Shown: positions 24,346-34,050 of the stretch, in pieces
Layout: each line of letters begins with the position of its first letter
How positions within the stretch are numbered: the stretch's first letter is position 1
Source: JACVRW01 sp963819115
Lineage (GTDB): Bacteria > Actinomycetota > Thermoleophilia > Solirubrobacterales > Thermoleophilaceae
Assembly (NCBI GenBank): GCA_963819115.1
Contig: CAWFUR010000011.1
Span: 620,001-684,000 of the forward strand
DNA length: 64,000 nt
Direction of reading: 5' to 3'
Translations under genes and position numbers: made by a program
Notes under the pieces: model-generated
The model's input: only the letters and a program-made list of their open reading frames with translations
Told to the model about the DNA's origin: nothing
Databases searched by the model: none

Positions 24346-25169
24346 CCGGCCACCGCGACCTCTTCGCCGACCGCGATCTCCTCGCCCTCGGCGAGGACCG
24401 TGACCGGGATGCCGGCGTCGCGCCCGGCGCGGGCGAACGCCGCCGCGGGCTTGTGTACCTGGGAGTAGGCGGGCGGGGAGTGGAAGGTGTCGTAGTGGAT
24501 CGGCACCGCCGCCCGGGCGCCGAGGAGGCGCGCGGCGGTGGCGGCCTGGCGCGGATCCATGGCCACCGGCAACGGGCTCGCCGGCTGGCGGTGAGGCAGG
24601 TCCGCCACGGGCCCGTTCACCGGCAGGAAGGCCACGTCGATCGGTCCCTGCCGGCCCGCGATAAGCCACCACGAGCCGTGGAAGAGCGTGTCGCCCGCGT
24701 GGAGGATCCGCCCGCCGGCGGCCGCGATCACCCAGGACACCTGCGGATCGCCGAACCCGTCCACGGCGGGCACCGCGGTGATGGTGAACGGCCCGATCTC
24801 CTCCGTCTCCCACGGGGCCATCTCTCGCGTGGCCAGCCCGAGCTCCTCTAGCTGGGTCTCCGCGACCTGCACGCCCGCGGTCTCCAGGCCGCTCCCCGTG
24901 GCGCGCGCCGGGCGCAGCACGGGCGCACCCGGAGCGATGGCCCTCGCGATGGCGGGTGGGTCGGCGTGATCGGAGTGCAGGTGGGTCACCAGCGCGGCCA
25001 CCGCTCCGGTGCCGCGTGGCGAGGGGAGGGTTGTGTGCGGCTCGCCCACGAACGCGGCCATCGAGCCCGCGTCCTCCAGCAGGTCCACCACCAGCGTCGC
25101 GCCCTCGGCCTCAACCTCTAGACCGGCGCAGCCGAGCCGCCGTACCTTCATTCCATTCGTTTCGCTCAT
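24342..25169 (-). CDS. MBL-fold metallo-hydrolase (UlaG-like)
   Basis: A 275-residue metal-dependent hydrolase. The zinc motif T-H-L-H-S-D-H-A-D is near residue 62, with the later ligands in L-H-A-G-D-T-L-F-H and I-H-Y-D-T-F-H. The compact architecture matches the UlaG-like/L-ascorbate lactonase-related branch rather than beta-lactamases. It is divergently transcribed from the TetR gene across a two-copy palindromic operator and is coupled to the reductase gene behind it. Confidence 0.85.
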   Translation of the reverse strand: MSETNGMKVRRLGCAGLEVEAEGATLVVDLLEDAGSMAAFVGEPHTTLPSPRGTGAVAALVTHLHSDHADPPAIARAIAPGAPVLRPARATGSGLETAGVQVAETQLEELGLATREMAPWETEEIGPFTITAVPAVDGFGDPQVSWVIAAAGGRILHAGDTLFHGSWWLIAGRQGPIDVAFLPVNGPVADLPHRQPASPLPVAMDPRQAATAARLLGARAAVPIHYDTFHSPPAYSQVHKPAAAFARAGRDAGIPVTVLAEGEEIAVGEEVAVAG

Positions 25170-25179
25170 GACGCTGTTA

Positions 25180-25218
25180 TAGCAAACGATCGTTCGCTAA
25201 CAGACGGTCGTTCGCTAA
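25180..25218. promoter_or_regulatory. Putative TetR operator, two tandem half-overlapping copies
   Basis: The 60-base gap between the divergent MBL and TetR starts contains tagcaaacgatcgttcgcta (25180-25199), a palindrome with nine of ten matched pairs. The right half, tcgttcgctaa, recurs 18 bases further on (25208-25218), giving a second, less perfect site that shares two bases with the first. Tandem palindromes in a divergent promoter are the expected layout of a TetR-family operator controlling both genes. Confidence 0.75.
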
Positions 25219-25229
25219 ACTGCCCGCCC

Positions 25230-25835
25230 ATGAGCCCCCGTCACTCCAACGCCGCCGCCGCCGAGACCCGGGAATCCATCGTGCGCGAGGCGGTGCAGCG
25301 GGCCTCTCGTGAGGGCCTCGAGGCCCTGACGATCGGGACCCTTGCCGCCGACCTCGACATGAGCAAGGCGGGGGTGATCGGCCCCTTCGGCAGCAAGGAG
25401 GCCCTGCAGCTCGCCGCCATCGAGGCGGGCAACGCGATCTTCCGGCGCGAGGTGTGGGAGCCGGTGGCCGAGCTCGAGCCTGGGCTCGAGCGCCTCATGG
25501 CGATCTGCGATGCCTGGCTCGCGCACCTGAGCGGAGGCGTGTTTCCCGGCGGGTGCTTCATCACCGCCGCCGCCGCCGAGTTCGACGGCCGGCCAGGGCC
25601 GGTGCGCGACGCCGTGAACAGCACCCTCACGCTCTGGCTGCGGGTGCTGGCCGGCGAGGCGAAGGCCGCCGTGGCGAACGGCGCGCTGCCCGCCGGCACC
25701 GATCCGCGGCAGGTGGCCTTCGAGCTGAACTCGATCGCGATGGGCGTGAACCAGGGCCTTCAGCTGCGGTCCGACCCGCGGGCCGTGCAGCACGGCCGAA
25801 GGGCGATGGAGCGGGTGCTGGAGCCGGGCAGCTAG
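25230..25835 (+). CDS. TetR-family transcriptional regulator
   Basis: 201 residues. The DNA-binding domain has L-T-I-G-T-L-A-A-D-L-D-M-S-K-A-G-V-I-G-P-F-G-S-K, split here as helix-turn-helix at about residues 30-55. The C-terminal ligand domain matches TetR_C_6/YxaF-like regulators, with P-G-G-C-F-I-T-A-A-A. It likely represses itself and the MBL/reductase pair. Its stop overlaps the stop of the convergent epimerase gene by four bases. Confidence 0.88.
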   Translation: MSPRHSNAAAAETRESIVREAVQRASREGLEALTIGTLAADLDMSKAGVIGPFGSKEALQLAAIEAGNAIFRREVWEPVAELEPGLERLMAICDAWLAHLSGGVFPGGCFITAAAAEFDGRPGPVRDAVNSTLTLWLRVLAGEAKAAVANGALPAGTDPRQVAFELNSIAMGVNQGLQLRSDPRAVQHGRRAMERVLEPGS

Positions 25836-26827
25836 GCGGTGGCGCGCATCTCGTGGAGCCCCTGCGCCCGCGAGACCGGAGGCTCGTAGCCCAGCTCGCG
25901 GCGGGCCTTCGAGATGTCGATGGTGCATTCCTGGGCGGAGACCCAGACCTGGAAGCGCGTGACCGGAGGCTCTCCCTTCAGCGGCAGGACACGCCACGCC
26001 GTCTCGGCCACAGCGGCCGCCGGTGCCGCCACCCAGACGGGCAGTGAGCGCTCCGGCGGCTCGAGGCCCTGCGTCCGCATCAGCTCGGACAGGAAGTCAC
26101 GAAACACCACCGGGTCGCCGTCGGTCACGAAGTAGGCCTCGCCGCCGCGTCCGCGCTCGGCGGCCCGGATGAGCCCCTCCACCACGTTGTCCACGTGCGT
26201 GATCGCCGTGAGGTGGCGCCCGCCCCCGATCCAGGCGAACCTTCCGGCCTCCACCATGGCCGCGATGTTGGGGAGCAGCGTGGTGTCACCGGCCCCCCAC
26301 ACGAACCGCGGGCGCACGGACATCGTGGCGAACCCCTCCCGGTTGGCGGCCAGCACGGCCGCTTCGGCGCGAGCCTTGGTGGCTGAGTAGAGCGCCTTCG
26401 AGTCGGGCCGCAGCGGCGCCGTCTCGTCCACGTTCACCAGCGGATCGCCCGCCATCAGCGCGGCCTCCGTCCCGACGTGCACGAAGCGCGCGACGCCGGC
26501 CCGCTCGGCCGCGGCGAGCGCGTTCTTGGTGCCGGTCACGTTGCCGCGCTCGAAGTCCTCCGGCTCGCCCCACGCACCGAGGTGTGCCGCGAGATGGAAG
26601 GCCACGGAGGCGCCCTCCGCGCCCAGTGTCATCGCCGCCACGTCGTCCAGGTCCCCTCGCACCGGCTCGGCGCCGAGGTCGGCCACCGCGCGGGCGGAGC
26701 CCTCGGACCGGGCCAGCGCGCGCACGCGGTGGCCGTCGGCCACGAGGCGGCGGACGAGATGGCCCCCGATGAAGCCGGATCCACCGGTCACGAAAGCGGT
26801 CTGGGGGGCCTCCGACACGGCGACCAA
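25832..26827 (-). CDS. NAD-dependent epimerase/3-beta-hydroxysteroid-dehydrogenase-like SDR
   Basis: A 331-residue extended SDR. The nucleotide motif is T-G-G-S-G-F-I-G-G-H, the D-D-V and H-L-A-A-H strands follow, and the catalytic Y-S-A-T-K sits near residue 147. The C-terminal half has the substrate-cap pattern of the 3-beta-HSD/dihydroflavonol reductase branch (I-T-H-V-D-N-V, F-V-T-D-G-D). It probably oxidises or reduces a hydroxyl group on a sugar or steroid-like molecule. It is divergently oriented to the ROK gene. Confidence 0.82.
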   Translation of the reverse strand: MVAVSEAPQTAFVTGGSGFIGGHLVRRLVADGHRVRALARSEGSARAVADLGAEPVRGDLDDVAAMTLGAEGASVAFHLAAHLGAWGEPEDFERGNVTGTKNALAAAERAGVARFVHVGTEAALMAGDPLVNVDETAPLRPDSKALYSATKARAEAAVLAANREGFATMSVRPRFVWGAGDTTLLPNIAAMVEAGRFAWIGGGRHLTAITHVDNVVEGLIRAAERGRGGEAYFVTDGDPVVFRDFLSELMRTQGLEPPERSLPVWVAAPAAAVAETAWRVLPLKGEPPVTRFQVWVSAQECTIDISKARRELGYEPPVSRAQGLHEMRATA

Positions 26828-26957
26828 CCTAGCGCGCCCCCGGGCTCGGAACCGGTTAGGGTTCCCCGAACAGGGGCGTGCCGCGGCCTCCGGCGTCCGG
26901 GATTAGTTCACGAATGGACAAACCACAGCACTTAACGGCAAAAGTTTCGACAGGGTC

Positions 26958-26987
26958 TTGACAAACCTGCGAGCGCCCGTAGAGAAT
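26958..26987 (+). promoter_or_regulatory. Candidate promoter of the ROK gene
   Basis: A TTGACA box (26958-26963) is followed at 16-18 bases by tagaga/gagaat. The surrounding ~70 bases are markedly AT-richer than the genes. The start codon follows only 8 bases after the -10-like element, so the transcript may be nearly leaderless. This is a pattern match only. Confidence 0.4.
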
Positions 26988-26994
26988 CGCGGCC

Positions 26995-28197
26995 GTGGAG
27001 GAGAGGAGCGGTTCGCTGGGCTCCCTGCGCAGGTCCAACCGGGCCCGCGTGGTGAGAGCCATGAGCGCCGCCGGAGTGTCGAGCCGGGCCGGGATCGCCC
27101 GCCGCACCGGACTGTCTCGCTCGACCGTGTCGAACATCGTGGCCGAGCTCCAGGACGAGGGGCTGGTGGTGGCGCGCGAGGCCAATGGCGATACACCCGC
27201 GCGGAGCGGCGGCCGCCCGCCCAACCTGATCTCGCTCGACCCCACGGCCGGGCTCGCGGTGGGCATCGACCTGGGGAAGCGGCACCTGGCCGTGGCCGTG
27301 GCCGACCTCGCCCACAACGTGCTCGCCGAGGAGCGCCGCGAGCTGGAGGAGCTCAGCGAAGCGAACGGCGCGATGGAGGCCGCGGCCGCGCTGCTCGACC
27401 GGGTACTGGACGAGGGAGGAGCGGATCGCTCTCGCATCGTGGGCGTGGGCATGGGTCTCCCCGGGCCGGTGCACACCAGCGGAGCGGTGGGGTCCTCGGC
27501 GATTCTTCCCGGCTGGGCCGGGATCAGCGCGGCCAAGGACATGGAGGCCCGGCTCGGCCTGCCCGTGCGGGTGTCCAATGACGCGAACCTGGGAGCGCTC
27601 GCCGAGCACGTCTGGGGTGCCGGGCGCGGCTGCTCCAACATGACCTATCTGAAGCTGTCCACCGGAGTGGGCGCCGGGATCATCATGGACTCCCGCCTGT
27701 GGGGCGGCGCGGGCGGCACCGCCGGCGAGATCGGCCACATGACCGTGGACGAGACCGGGCAGATCTGCCGGTGCGGAAACCGCGGCTGCTTGGAGACCTA
27801 CGCGGGTGCCCCCGCGATCCTCGAGCCGCTGTCGCGCAGCCTCGGTGAGGACATCGAAATTGAGGATGTGATCACGCGCGCCCGCGACGGAGATCCCGGC
27901 TGCCGGCGCGTCCTCGAGGACGCCGGCCGCCGTGTGGGCGTGGCCGTGGCGAACCTCTGCAATCTGGTGAACCCCGAGCGGATCGTGGTGGGAGGCAGCG
28001 TCGGCATGGCCGGCGAAGTGATCCTCGAGCCGCTCCGCGACTCGGTTCGGCTGCGTGCCATACCGAGCGCGGCGGAGGACGTGGAGATCGTGAACGGCGA
28101 GCTCGGCGAACGTGCCGAGCTGCTGGGTGCGGTGGCTCTCGTCCTGCGGGAGGCAAGCCTGGCGGTCCCGGGCCTCGAGAGGAGTCCGGCGCAGTGA
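26995..28197 (+). CDS. ROK-family transcriptional regulator (XylR/NagC type)
   Basis: 400 residues. An N-terminal winged helix has R-R-T-G-L-S-R-S-T-V-S-N-I-V-A-E-L (about residues 36-53). It is followed by a sugar-kinase-like ROK domain with G-I-D-L-G-K-R, G-V-G-M-G-L-P-G-P-V and the zinc site C-R-C-G-N-R-G-C-L-E. It probably senses a sugar and represses the adjacent transporter genes. The GTG start gives the standard length. It lies 61 bases upstream of the sugar-binding protein gene in the same direction. Confidence 0.88.
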   Translation: MEERSGSLGSLRRSNRARVVRAMSAAGVSSRAGIARRTGLSRSTVSNIVAELQDEGLVVAREANGDTPARSGGRPPNLISLDPTAGLAVGIDLGKRHLAVAVADLAHNVLAEERRELEELSEANGAMEAAAALLDRVLDEGGADRSRIVGVGMGLPGPVHTSGAVGSSAILPGWAGISAAKDMEARLGLPVRVSNDANLGALAEHVWGAGRGCSNMTYLKLSTGVGAGIIMDSRLWGGAGGTAGEIGHMTVDETGQICRCGNRGCLETYAGAPAILEPLSRSLGEDIEIEDVITRARDGDPGCRRVLEDAGRRVGVAVANLCNLVNPERIVVGGSVGMAGEVILEPLRDSVRLRAIPSAAEDVEIVNGELGERAELLGAVALVLREASLAVPGLERSPAQ

Positions 28198-28258
28198 AGA
28201 CGGAGCGGGTACCCCCGTATTCCCATCCAACAAAACCCCCCGAGGAGGGTGCACACAA

Positions 28259-29368
28259 ATGAGCAGGAGGCATACGACGAGAGCGCTTGCCGTTCTCGCG
28301 ACCCTGATCTTTGCCGTGGCTCTGGCAGCCTGCGGTAGCGACGACAACAACGACAGCAGCAGCAGTAGCAGCGGCGGCGGAGGAAAGAGCGGCGCCATCG
28401 CTCTGCTCCTTCCCGAGTCGAAGACCGCTCGGTACGAGTCGCAGGACCGGCCGCTCTTCGAGAAGAACCTCAAGGCCGAATGTCCGGACTGCGAGCTGAT
28501 CTACAGCAACGCCGATCAGGACGCGGCGAAGCAGCAGCAGCAGGCCGAGGCGGCCCTGACCAAGGGCGCGAAGGTCATGGTGCTCGACCCGGTGGACGCC
28601 GCGTCGGCCGCCGCGATCGTGACCAAGGCCAACCAGCAGAACGTGCCGGTGATCAGCTACGACCGCCTCGTGAACGACGCGGATCTCGCCTACTACATCT
28701 CGTTCGACAGCGTGAAGGTCGGGCAGCTGCAGGGCCAGAGCCTCGTCGACGCGCTCAAGAACAAGGGCAGCATCGTGATGATCAACGGAGCCCCGACCGA
28801 CAACAACGCGAAGCTGTTCAAGCAGGGCGCCCACAGCGTGATCGACAAGAGCGGCGTGAAGGTCGCCAAGGAGTACGACACGCCTGACTGGAGTCCCGAC
28901 AAGGCCCAGCAGGAGATGGAGCAGGCCATCACAGCGCTCGGAAAGGGCGGCTTCCAGGGCGTCTACGCCGCGAACGACGGCACTGCCGGCGGTGCCATCG
29001 CCGCCATGAAGGGCAACGGCATCGACCCCTCGACGCGTCCGACCACCGGCCAGGACGCCGAGACGTCCGGTATTCAGCGCGTCCTGTCGGGCGAGCAGTA
29101 CGTGGACATCTACAAGCCGGTCAGGCCCGAATCGGAGGCCGCGGTGAAGCTCGCCGTCGCGCTGCTGCGCGGTGAGGACGCTCCGGCCGGGCTGATCAAC
29201 GACCAGACGGATAATGGCAACAAGAAGGTCCCCTCGGTGATCATCCCGGTGGTCGCGGTGAAGAAGGACAACGTGAAGGACACGGTGATCAAGGACGGCT
29301 ACTGGAAGCCGTCCGACATCTGCACCGGCGCCTACGCGAAGTACTGCAAGGAGGCGGGTATCTCCTGA
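28259..29368 (+). CDS. xylF: Sugar ABC transporter substrate-binding lipoprotein (xylose type)
   Basis: 369 residues. The lipobox L-A-A-C ends at C25, then comes a Ser/Gly-rich linker and a periplasmic-binding-protein type 1 fold (L-L-L-P-E-S-K-T-A-R-Y, G-A-K-V-M-V-L-D-P-V-D, V-P-V-I-S-Y-D-R-L). The Y-D-R-L and A-N-D-G-T-A-G-G motifs match D-xylose-binding XylF proteins. A ribosome binding site (gaggagg) precedes the ATG by about 10 bases. It delivers the sugar to the permease encoded downstream. Xylose specificity is inferred from the subfamily and the ROK neighbour. Confidence 0.88.
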   Translation: MSRRHTTRALAVLATLIFAVALAACGSDDNNDSSSSSSGGGGKSGAIALLLPESKTARYESQDRPLFEKNLKAECPDCELIYSNADQDAAKQQQQAEAALTKGAKVMVLDPVDAASAAAIVTKANQQNVPVISYDRLVNDADLAYYISFDSVKVGQLQGQSLVDALKNKGSIVMINGAPTDNNAKLFKQGAHSVIDKSGVKVAKEYDTPDWSPDKAQQEMEQAITALGKGGFQGVYAANDGTAGGAIAAMKGNGIDPSTRPTTGQDAETSGIQRVLSGEQYVDIYKPVRPESEAAVKLAVALLRGEDAPAGLINDQTDNGNKKVPSVIIPVVAVKKDNVKDTVIKDGYWKPSDICTGAYAKYCKEAGIS

Positions 29369-29379
29369 GCCGTAGCGGA

Positions 29380-29407
29380 GGCGGGGGCCCCGGCCGGGGC
29401 CCCCGCC
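29380..29407 (+). terminator. Perfect 28-nt GC palindrome between binding-protein and ATPase genes
   Basis: Bases 29380-29393 are the exact reverse complement of 29394-29407, all G and C. A very stable hairpin would form just after the binding-protein stop. No T-run follows, so it is more likely a partial terminator or mRNA-stabilising structure that lets the binding protein be made in excess over the ATPase and permease, a common feature of such operons. Confidence 0.6.
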
Positions 29408-29439
29408 GCCCGCCCGGGCAACGGAAAGGACATGACCGA

Positions 29440-30219
29440 ATGAACACGCAAACCCCCGTTCTTGCCCTCAAGGGGGTGAGCAAGAGCTTCGGAGCGGTGC
29501 AGGCGCTGGAGGACGTGGACTTCGAGGTGAACTCCGGCGAGGTGCTTGCCCTGGTGGGTGACAACGGCGCGGGCAAGTCCACGCTGGTCAAGGCCATCGC
29601 CGGCATTCACCAGATCGACTCCGGGGAGATTCTGTTCGAGGGCCGGCCGGTGAGCATCTCCAAGCCCACCGACGCGGTGACGCTCGGGATCGCCACCGTC
29701 TACCAGGACCTCGCGCTCTGCGACAACCTCGACGTGGTGGAGAACCTGTTTCTGGGCCAGGAGGAGCGGTCGCATGGCTTCGCGGGCTTCACCCGACAGA
29801 TCGACCAGACATCGATGGAGCAGCAGTCACACGAGCTGCTCGACAGCCTGGCCGTGACCATCACCGACATGCGCGCCGAGGTGGGCACCATGTCCGGCGG
29901 CCAGCGCCAGCAGGTGGCCATCGCCCGCTCGCTTCTGGGAGACCCCAAGGTGGTGATGCTCGACGAGCCCACCGCGGCGCTCGGGGTGCGCCAGACCGCT
30001 CAGGTCCTGGCGCTCGTCAAGCGACTCCGTGAGCAGGGCCACGGCGTGGTGATGATCAGTCACAACCTGGCGGACGTGTTCGAGGTGGCCGACCGCATCT
30101 TCGTGCTGCGCCTCGGCAGGGGCGCGGGCAACTACCCCATCGGCGAGGTGTCACGCGAGGACGTGGTGGGCGCCATCACCGGCGCGACCGGGAACGGCAG
30201 CGCAGGAGGAGGACAATGA
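29440..30219 (+). CDS. xylG: Sugar ABC transporter ATP-binding protein
   Basis: 259 residues with one ATPase domain: Walker A G-D-N-G-A-G-K-S-T, Q-loop V-Y-Q-D-L-A, signature M-S-G-G-Q-R-Q, Walker B V-V-M-L-D-E-P-T, and the switch His in I-S-H-N. Many XylG/RbsA ATPases carry two fused domains; this is the single-domain form, as in FrcA-type systems. The stop overlaps the permease ATG (ATGA). Confidence 0.88.
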   Translation: MNTQTPVLALKGVSKSFGAVQALEDVDFEVNSGEVLALVGDNGAGKSTLVKAIAGIHQIDSGEILFEGRPVSISKPTDAVTLGIATVYQDLALCDNLDVVENLFLGQEERSHGFAGFTRQIDQTSMEQQSHELLDSLAVTITDMRAEVGTMSGGQRQQVAIARSLLGDPKVVMLDEPTAALGVRQTAQVLALVKRLREQGHGVVMISHNLADVFEVADRIFVLRLGRGAGNYPIGEVSREDVVGAITGATGNGSAGGGQ

Positions 30220-31439
30220 GCACCACCGGAGCTACTGAGACGGCACCCCCCACAGGCGACGTGGAGGAGAAGGGCCGGCGCGGGGACATCCTGCGGCGCT
30301 TCATCGCGGGCGACCTGGGCGAGCTGCGCGTGGTGCTGGTCCTGGCCGTGATCTGGGCGGTGTTCCAGGTCCAGGAGGACCGCTTCCTCACCGCCACCAA
30401 CCTGACGAACCTCATGTTGCAGCTGACGGGGGTGGCGCTGATCTCGATCGGTGTGGTGCTCGTGCTGCTGCTGGGCGAGATCGACCTGTCCGTGGGCGCC
30501 GTCAGCGGACTCTGCGCGGCGGCGATGGCGGTGCTGAGCGTCAAGCACGGCTGGTCGCCCTACACGGCCATCATCGCGGCCATCCTGCTCGGCGCGGCGA
30601 TCGGGCTCTTCCACGGGACGATCTTCACGAAATTCGGGGTCCCATCGTTCGTGGTCACATTGGCCGGGCTCTTGGCCTACCAGGGGGCCCAGCTCAAGGT
30701 GCTGGGCGACACCGGCACCGTGAACATCACCGACAGCAAGATCGTCGGCCTCACGGGGACCTTCTACAGCGACGCCTTCGGCTGGACACTGGCGATCGTG
30801 GGCATCGCCGCTTACGCGGCCATGTCGCTGTGGGGACGCCAGCGCCGGCTGCGGGCGGATCTGCCGGCTGCGCCGTTGAGCTCGGTGGTCATCCGGATCG
30901 GTCTTGTGAGCGTGGCGGCGATCGCCACGGTGGCGGTGCTGAACGCGGACCGCGGTGTGCCGCTGGCGCTGTTGATCCTGTTCGGTTTCCTGCTGCTGTT
31001 CCAATTCGTAACCACCCGCACCCGCTTCGGGCGCCACATCTACGCGGTGGGCGGCAACGCCGAGGCGGCCCGCCGGGCCGGCATCCGTGTGGATCGGGTT
31101 CGCATCGTGGTCTTCATCCTCTCCTCGACGATGGCGGCGGTGGGAGGAATCATGCTGGCGTCGCGGCTCCTGGCCGTGAACCAGTCCTCCGGCTCGGGAG
31201 ACCTCCTGCTGCTCGCGATCGCCGGGCCGGTGATCGCCGGCACCAGCCTCTTCGGTGGGCGGGGAACCGTGTGGAGCGCTCTGCTCGGTGGTCTCGTGAT
31301 CCAGTCGATCTCGAACGGCATGGACCTGCTTGCCCTCGAGTCCTCGTGGAAGTTCATGGTCACGGGAGCGGTGCTTCTGATCGCCGTGATCATCGATTCG
31401 CTCGCTCGCCGGCAGCGACAGGCCGCTGGGCGCGTCTGA
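30216..31439 (+). CDS. xylH: Sugar ABC transporter permease (XylH-like)
   Basis: 407 residues with about ten membrane helices. A conserved first half (N-L-M-L-Q-L-T-G-V-A-L-I-S-I-G, G-E-I-D-L-S-V-G) is typical of ribose/xylose permeases, and the cytoplasmic coupling loop is around A-V-G-G-N-A-E-A-A-R-R-A-G-I. It is the last transporter gene of the ROK-linked operon and moves the bound sugar across the membrane. Confidence 0.88.
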   Translation: MSTTGATETAPPTGDVEEKGRRGDILRRFIAGDLGELRVVLVLAVIWAVFQVQEDRFLTATNLTNLMLQLTGVALISIGVVLVLLLGEIDLSVGAVSGLCAAAMAVLSVKHGWSPYTAIIAAILLGAAIGLFHGTIFTKFGVPSFVVTLAGLLAYQGAQLKVLGDTGTVNITDSKIVGLTGTFYSDAFGWTLAIVGIAAYAAMSLWGRQRRLRADLPAAPLSSVVIRIGLVSVAAIATVAVLNADRGVPLALLILFGFLLLFQFVTTRTRFGRHIYAVGGNAEAARRAGIRVDRVRIVVFILSSTMAAVGGIMLASRLLAVNQSSGSGDLLLLAIAGPVIAGTSLFGGRGTVWSALLGGLVIQSISNGMDLLALESSWKFMVTGAVLLIAVIIDSLARRQRQAAGRV

Positions 31440-31461
31440 CCCCATGTAGCCGATCGGCGCC

Positions 31462-32515
31462 GTGACCTCATTTCGCACGGCGCTGATCGGCTACGGGGTG
31501 GCCGGGGAGTTCTTCCACGCCCCGCTCATCGCTGCCGAGCCGGGGCTCACGCTGGCCACGGTGGTCACAGGGCGATGGCGAGCGGGCGGCCCGGGCACGC
31601 GAGCGCTACCCCGGGATCTCGGTGGTGGACGCCGCGGACGCGCTCTGGAGCACGCCCGAGGAGCACGACCTGGCGGTGGTGGCGGCGCCCAACCGGGCGC
31701 ATGTCCCTCTGGCGCGGGCCGCGCTGGAGGCCGGGCTCCATGTGGTGGTGGACAAGCCGCTGGCCCCCCGGGCGGAGGACGGCCTGGCTCTCGGCCGCAT
31801 GGCCGGGGAGGTGGGCCGGACGCTTGCGGTGTTCCAGAACCGCCGCTACGACGGCGACTTCCTCACCCTTCGGCGGCTGCTGGACGAGAACGCCCTGGGT
31901 GCCGTCCATCGCTTCGAATCCCGCTTCGAGCGCTGGCGCCCGCAGCTCCGAGAGGGCGCATGGCGGGAGCGCGGGGGACCGGAGGAGGCCGGCGGTGTGC
32001 TCTACGACCTCGGCTCGCATCTGATCGACCAGGCCCTCACGGCGTTCGGGCCGGTGCGGTCGGTGTACGCGGAGCTCGACCGGCGAAGGCGGGGCGCGGA
32101 GGCGGATGACGACGACTTCGTGGCCCTGACCCACCACTGCGGGGCGCGCTCCCATCTCTGGATGAGCCACAGCGCGGCGATCGTGGGTCCGCGGATGCGG
32201 GTGCTGGGCGGGTCCGCGGCATACGTGAAATGGGGGCTCGACCCCCAGGAGGACGCCCTGCGCGCCGGCGGCGTGCCCGGCGGCGAGGGCTGGGGCACCG
32301 AGCCCCCTGAGCGCTGGGGGGTCCTCGGCGTGGACGGGGACGCGCACCCGGTGCCCACCGAGCCCGGCGACTACCCGCGCTTCTACCGCGAGCTGGTGGA
32401 GGCCCTGCGCACCGGCGCGCGGCCGCCCGTCACCGCAACGGAGGCGGTGGCCACGCTCGAGGTGATCGAGGCGGCGATGGAGAGCGCCCGCTCGGGGGCC
32501 GTCGTCGCTGCGTGA
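31462..32515 (+). pseudogene. Gfo/Idh/MocA-family oxidoreductase with a one-base frameshift
   Basis: The first ~36 codons from GTG 31462 read A-L-I-G-Y-G-V-A-G-E-F-F-H-A-P and L-A-T-V-V-T, the nucleotide-binding start of the family. At the GGG run 31570-31572 the frame changes: read with one G fewer, it continues G-D-G-E-R-A-A-R-A-R-E-R-Y-P-G into V-V-A-A-P-N-R-A-H, V-V-D-K-P-L-A and G-S-H-L-I-D-Q-A, the full Gfo/Idh/MocA pattern to 32515. The product would be ~350 residues if repaired. Either the gene is inactivated or there is a base-call error in a G-run. It probably acted on the sugar imported by the upstream transporter. Confidence 0.8.
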
Positions 32516-32544
32516 GGGCGCCCCATGCGGGTAAAGGAGGACAC

Positions 32545-32728
32545 ATGACTGCCCGGAAGATCCTCGTGGTGGTGGCAGAGCCGGTCTCCGGCGAGGCGCT
32601 GATGCAGGCCGTGGGCCGGGACGCGGCCGGGTCGGGACGCCATCCGACGGGCCGCCGAGGAGGGCCTGGTCGACGAGGCCCGGACCCGCTTCGGAGCGCC
32701 GGTCCGCCACCTCGAGGTCGAGGCCTAG
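32545..32728 (+). pseudogene. Internally deleted universal-stress-like gene
   Basis: After a good ribosome binding site (aaaggagg) the frame reads K-I-L-V-V-V-A-E-P-V-S-G-E-A-L, a typical N-terminus of a ~130-residue actinobacterial USP-like protein. After about 30 codons similarity is lost. In another frame the last ~32 codons read A-A-E-E-G-L-V-D-E-A-R-T-R-F-G-A-P-V, the usual C-terminal helix and strand, to TAG 32726. The middle ~80 residues are deleted. Confidence 0.7.
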
Positions 32729-32805
32729 CTGTCTTCTGCCGCAAGGCCGCGCATTTGCGGCGCTAATGGTGCGGCATCGGCCGACCGACGTTACTCTGGA
32801 GCGCG

Positions 32806-33749
<944 letters not shown>

Positions 33750-33753
<4 letters not shown>

Positions 33754-34034
33754 CGAGCGCCGAGGTCAAGAACCTCGAAGCGATCTCCAAGGCGATCGAC
33801 CAGCACAACTCAGAGTGCGAGTGGCCGGCGGTGGCCATCGAGATGAACCCGTTCGAGGCGGACCGCCTCGGCTGGGACTCGATCCGCGGCCTGCCGATCC
33901 GGACCAATCCGGACCTCGGCACGGGCTCTTTCCGGGTGGTGTGCGCCCGCGAGGAGGGTGAGCCCGGTGAGGTCGAGGAGGTCGAGGCGGTGGCCGACCA
34001 GACCGTGCCGGTCACGCCCGTCACCACCGGCTGA
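33750..34034 (+). CDS. Small acidic protein of unknown function
   Basis: 94 residues, coupled to the UXS-type gene by an ATGA overlap. It starts with a helix (V-K-N-L-E-A-I-S-K-A-I), then E-W-P-A-V-A-I-E-M-N-P-F-E-A-D-R-L-G-W, and ends in an acidic, Val/Glu/Pro-rich tail. No family is recognised. The coupling suggests a real gene expressed with the UXS-like enzyme. Confidence 0.55.
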
Positions 34035-34050
34035 GCGGGAGCCGCGGCCG

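Noticed and set aside
26932..28473. A 513-codon antisense frame over the ROK gene
   Set aside because: Shadow of the ROK regulator, whose HTH, ATP and zinc motifs are all present on the plus strand.
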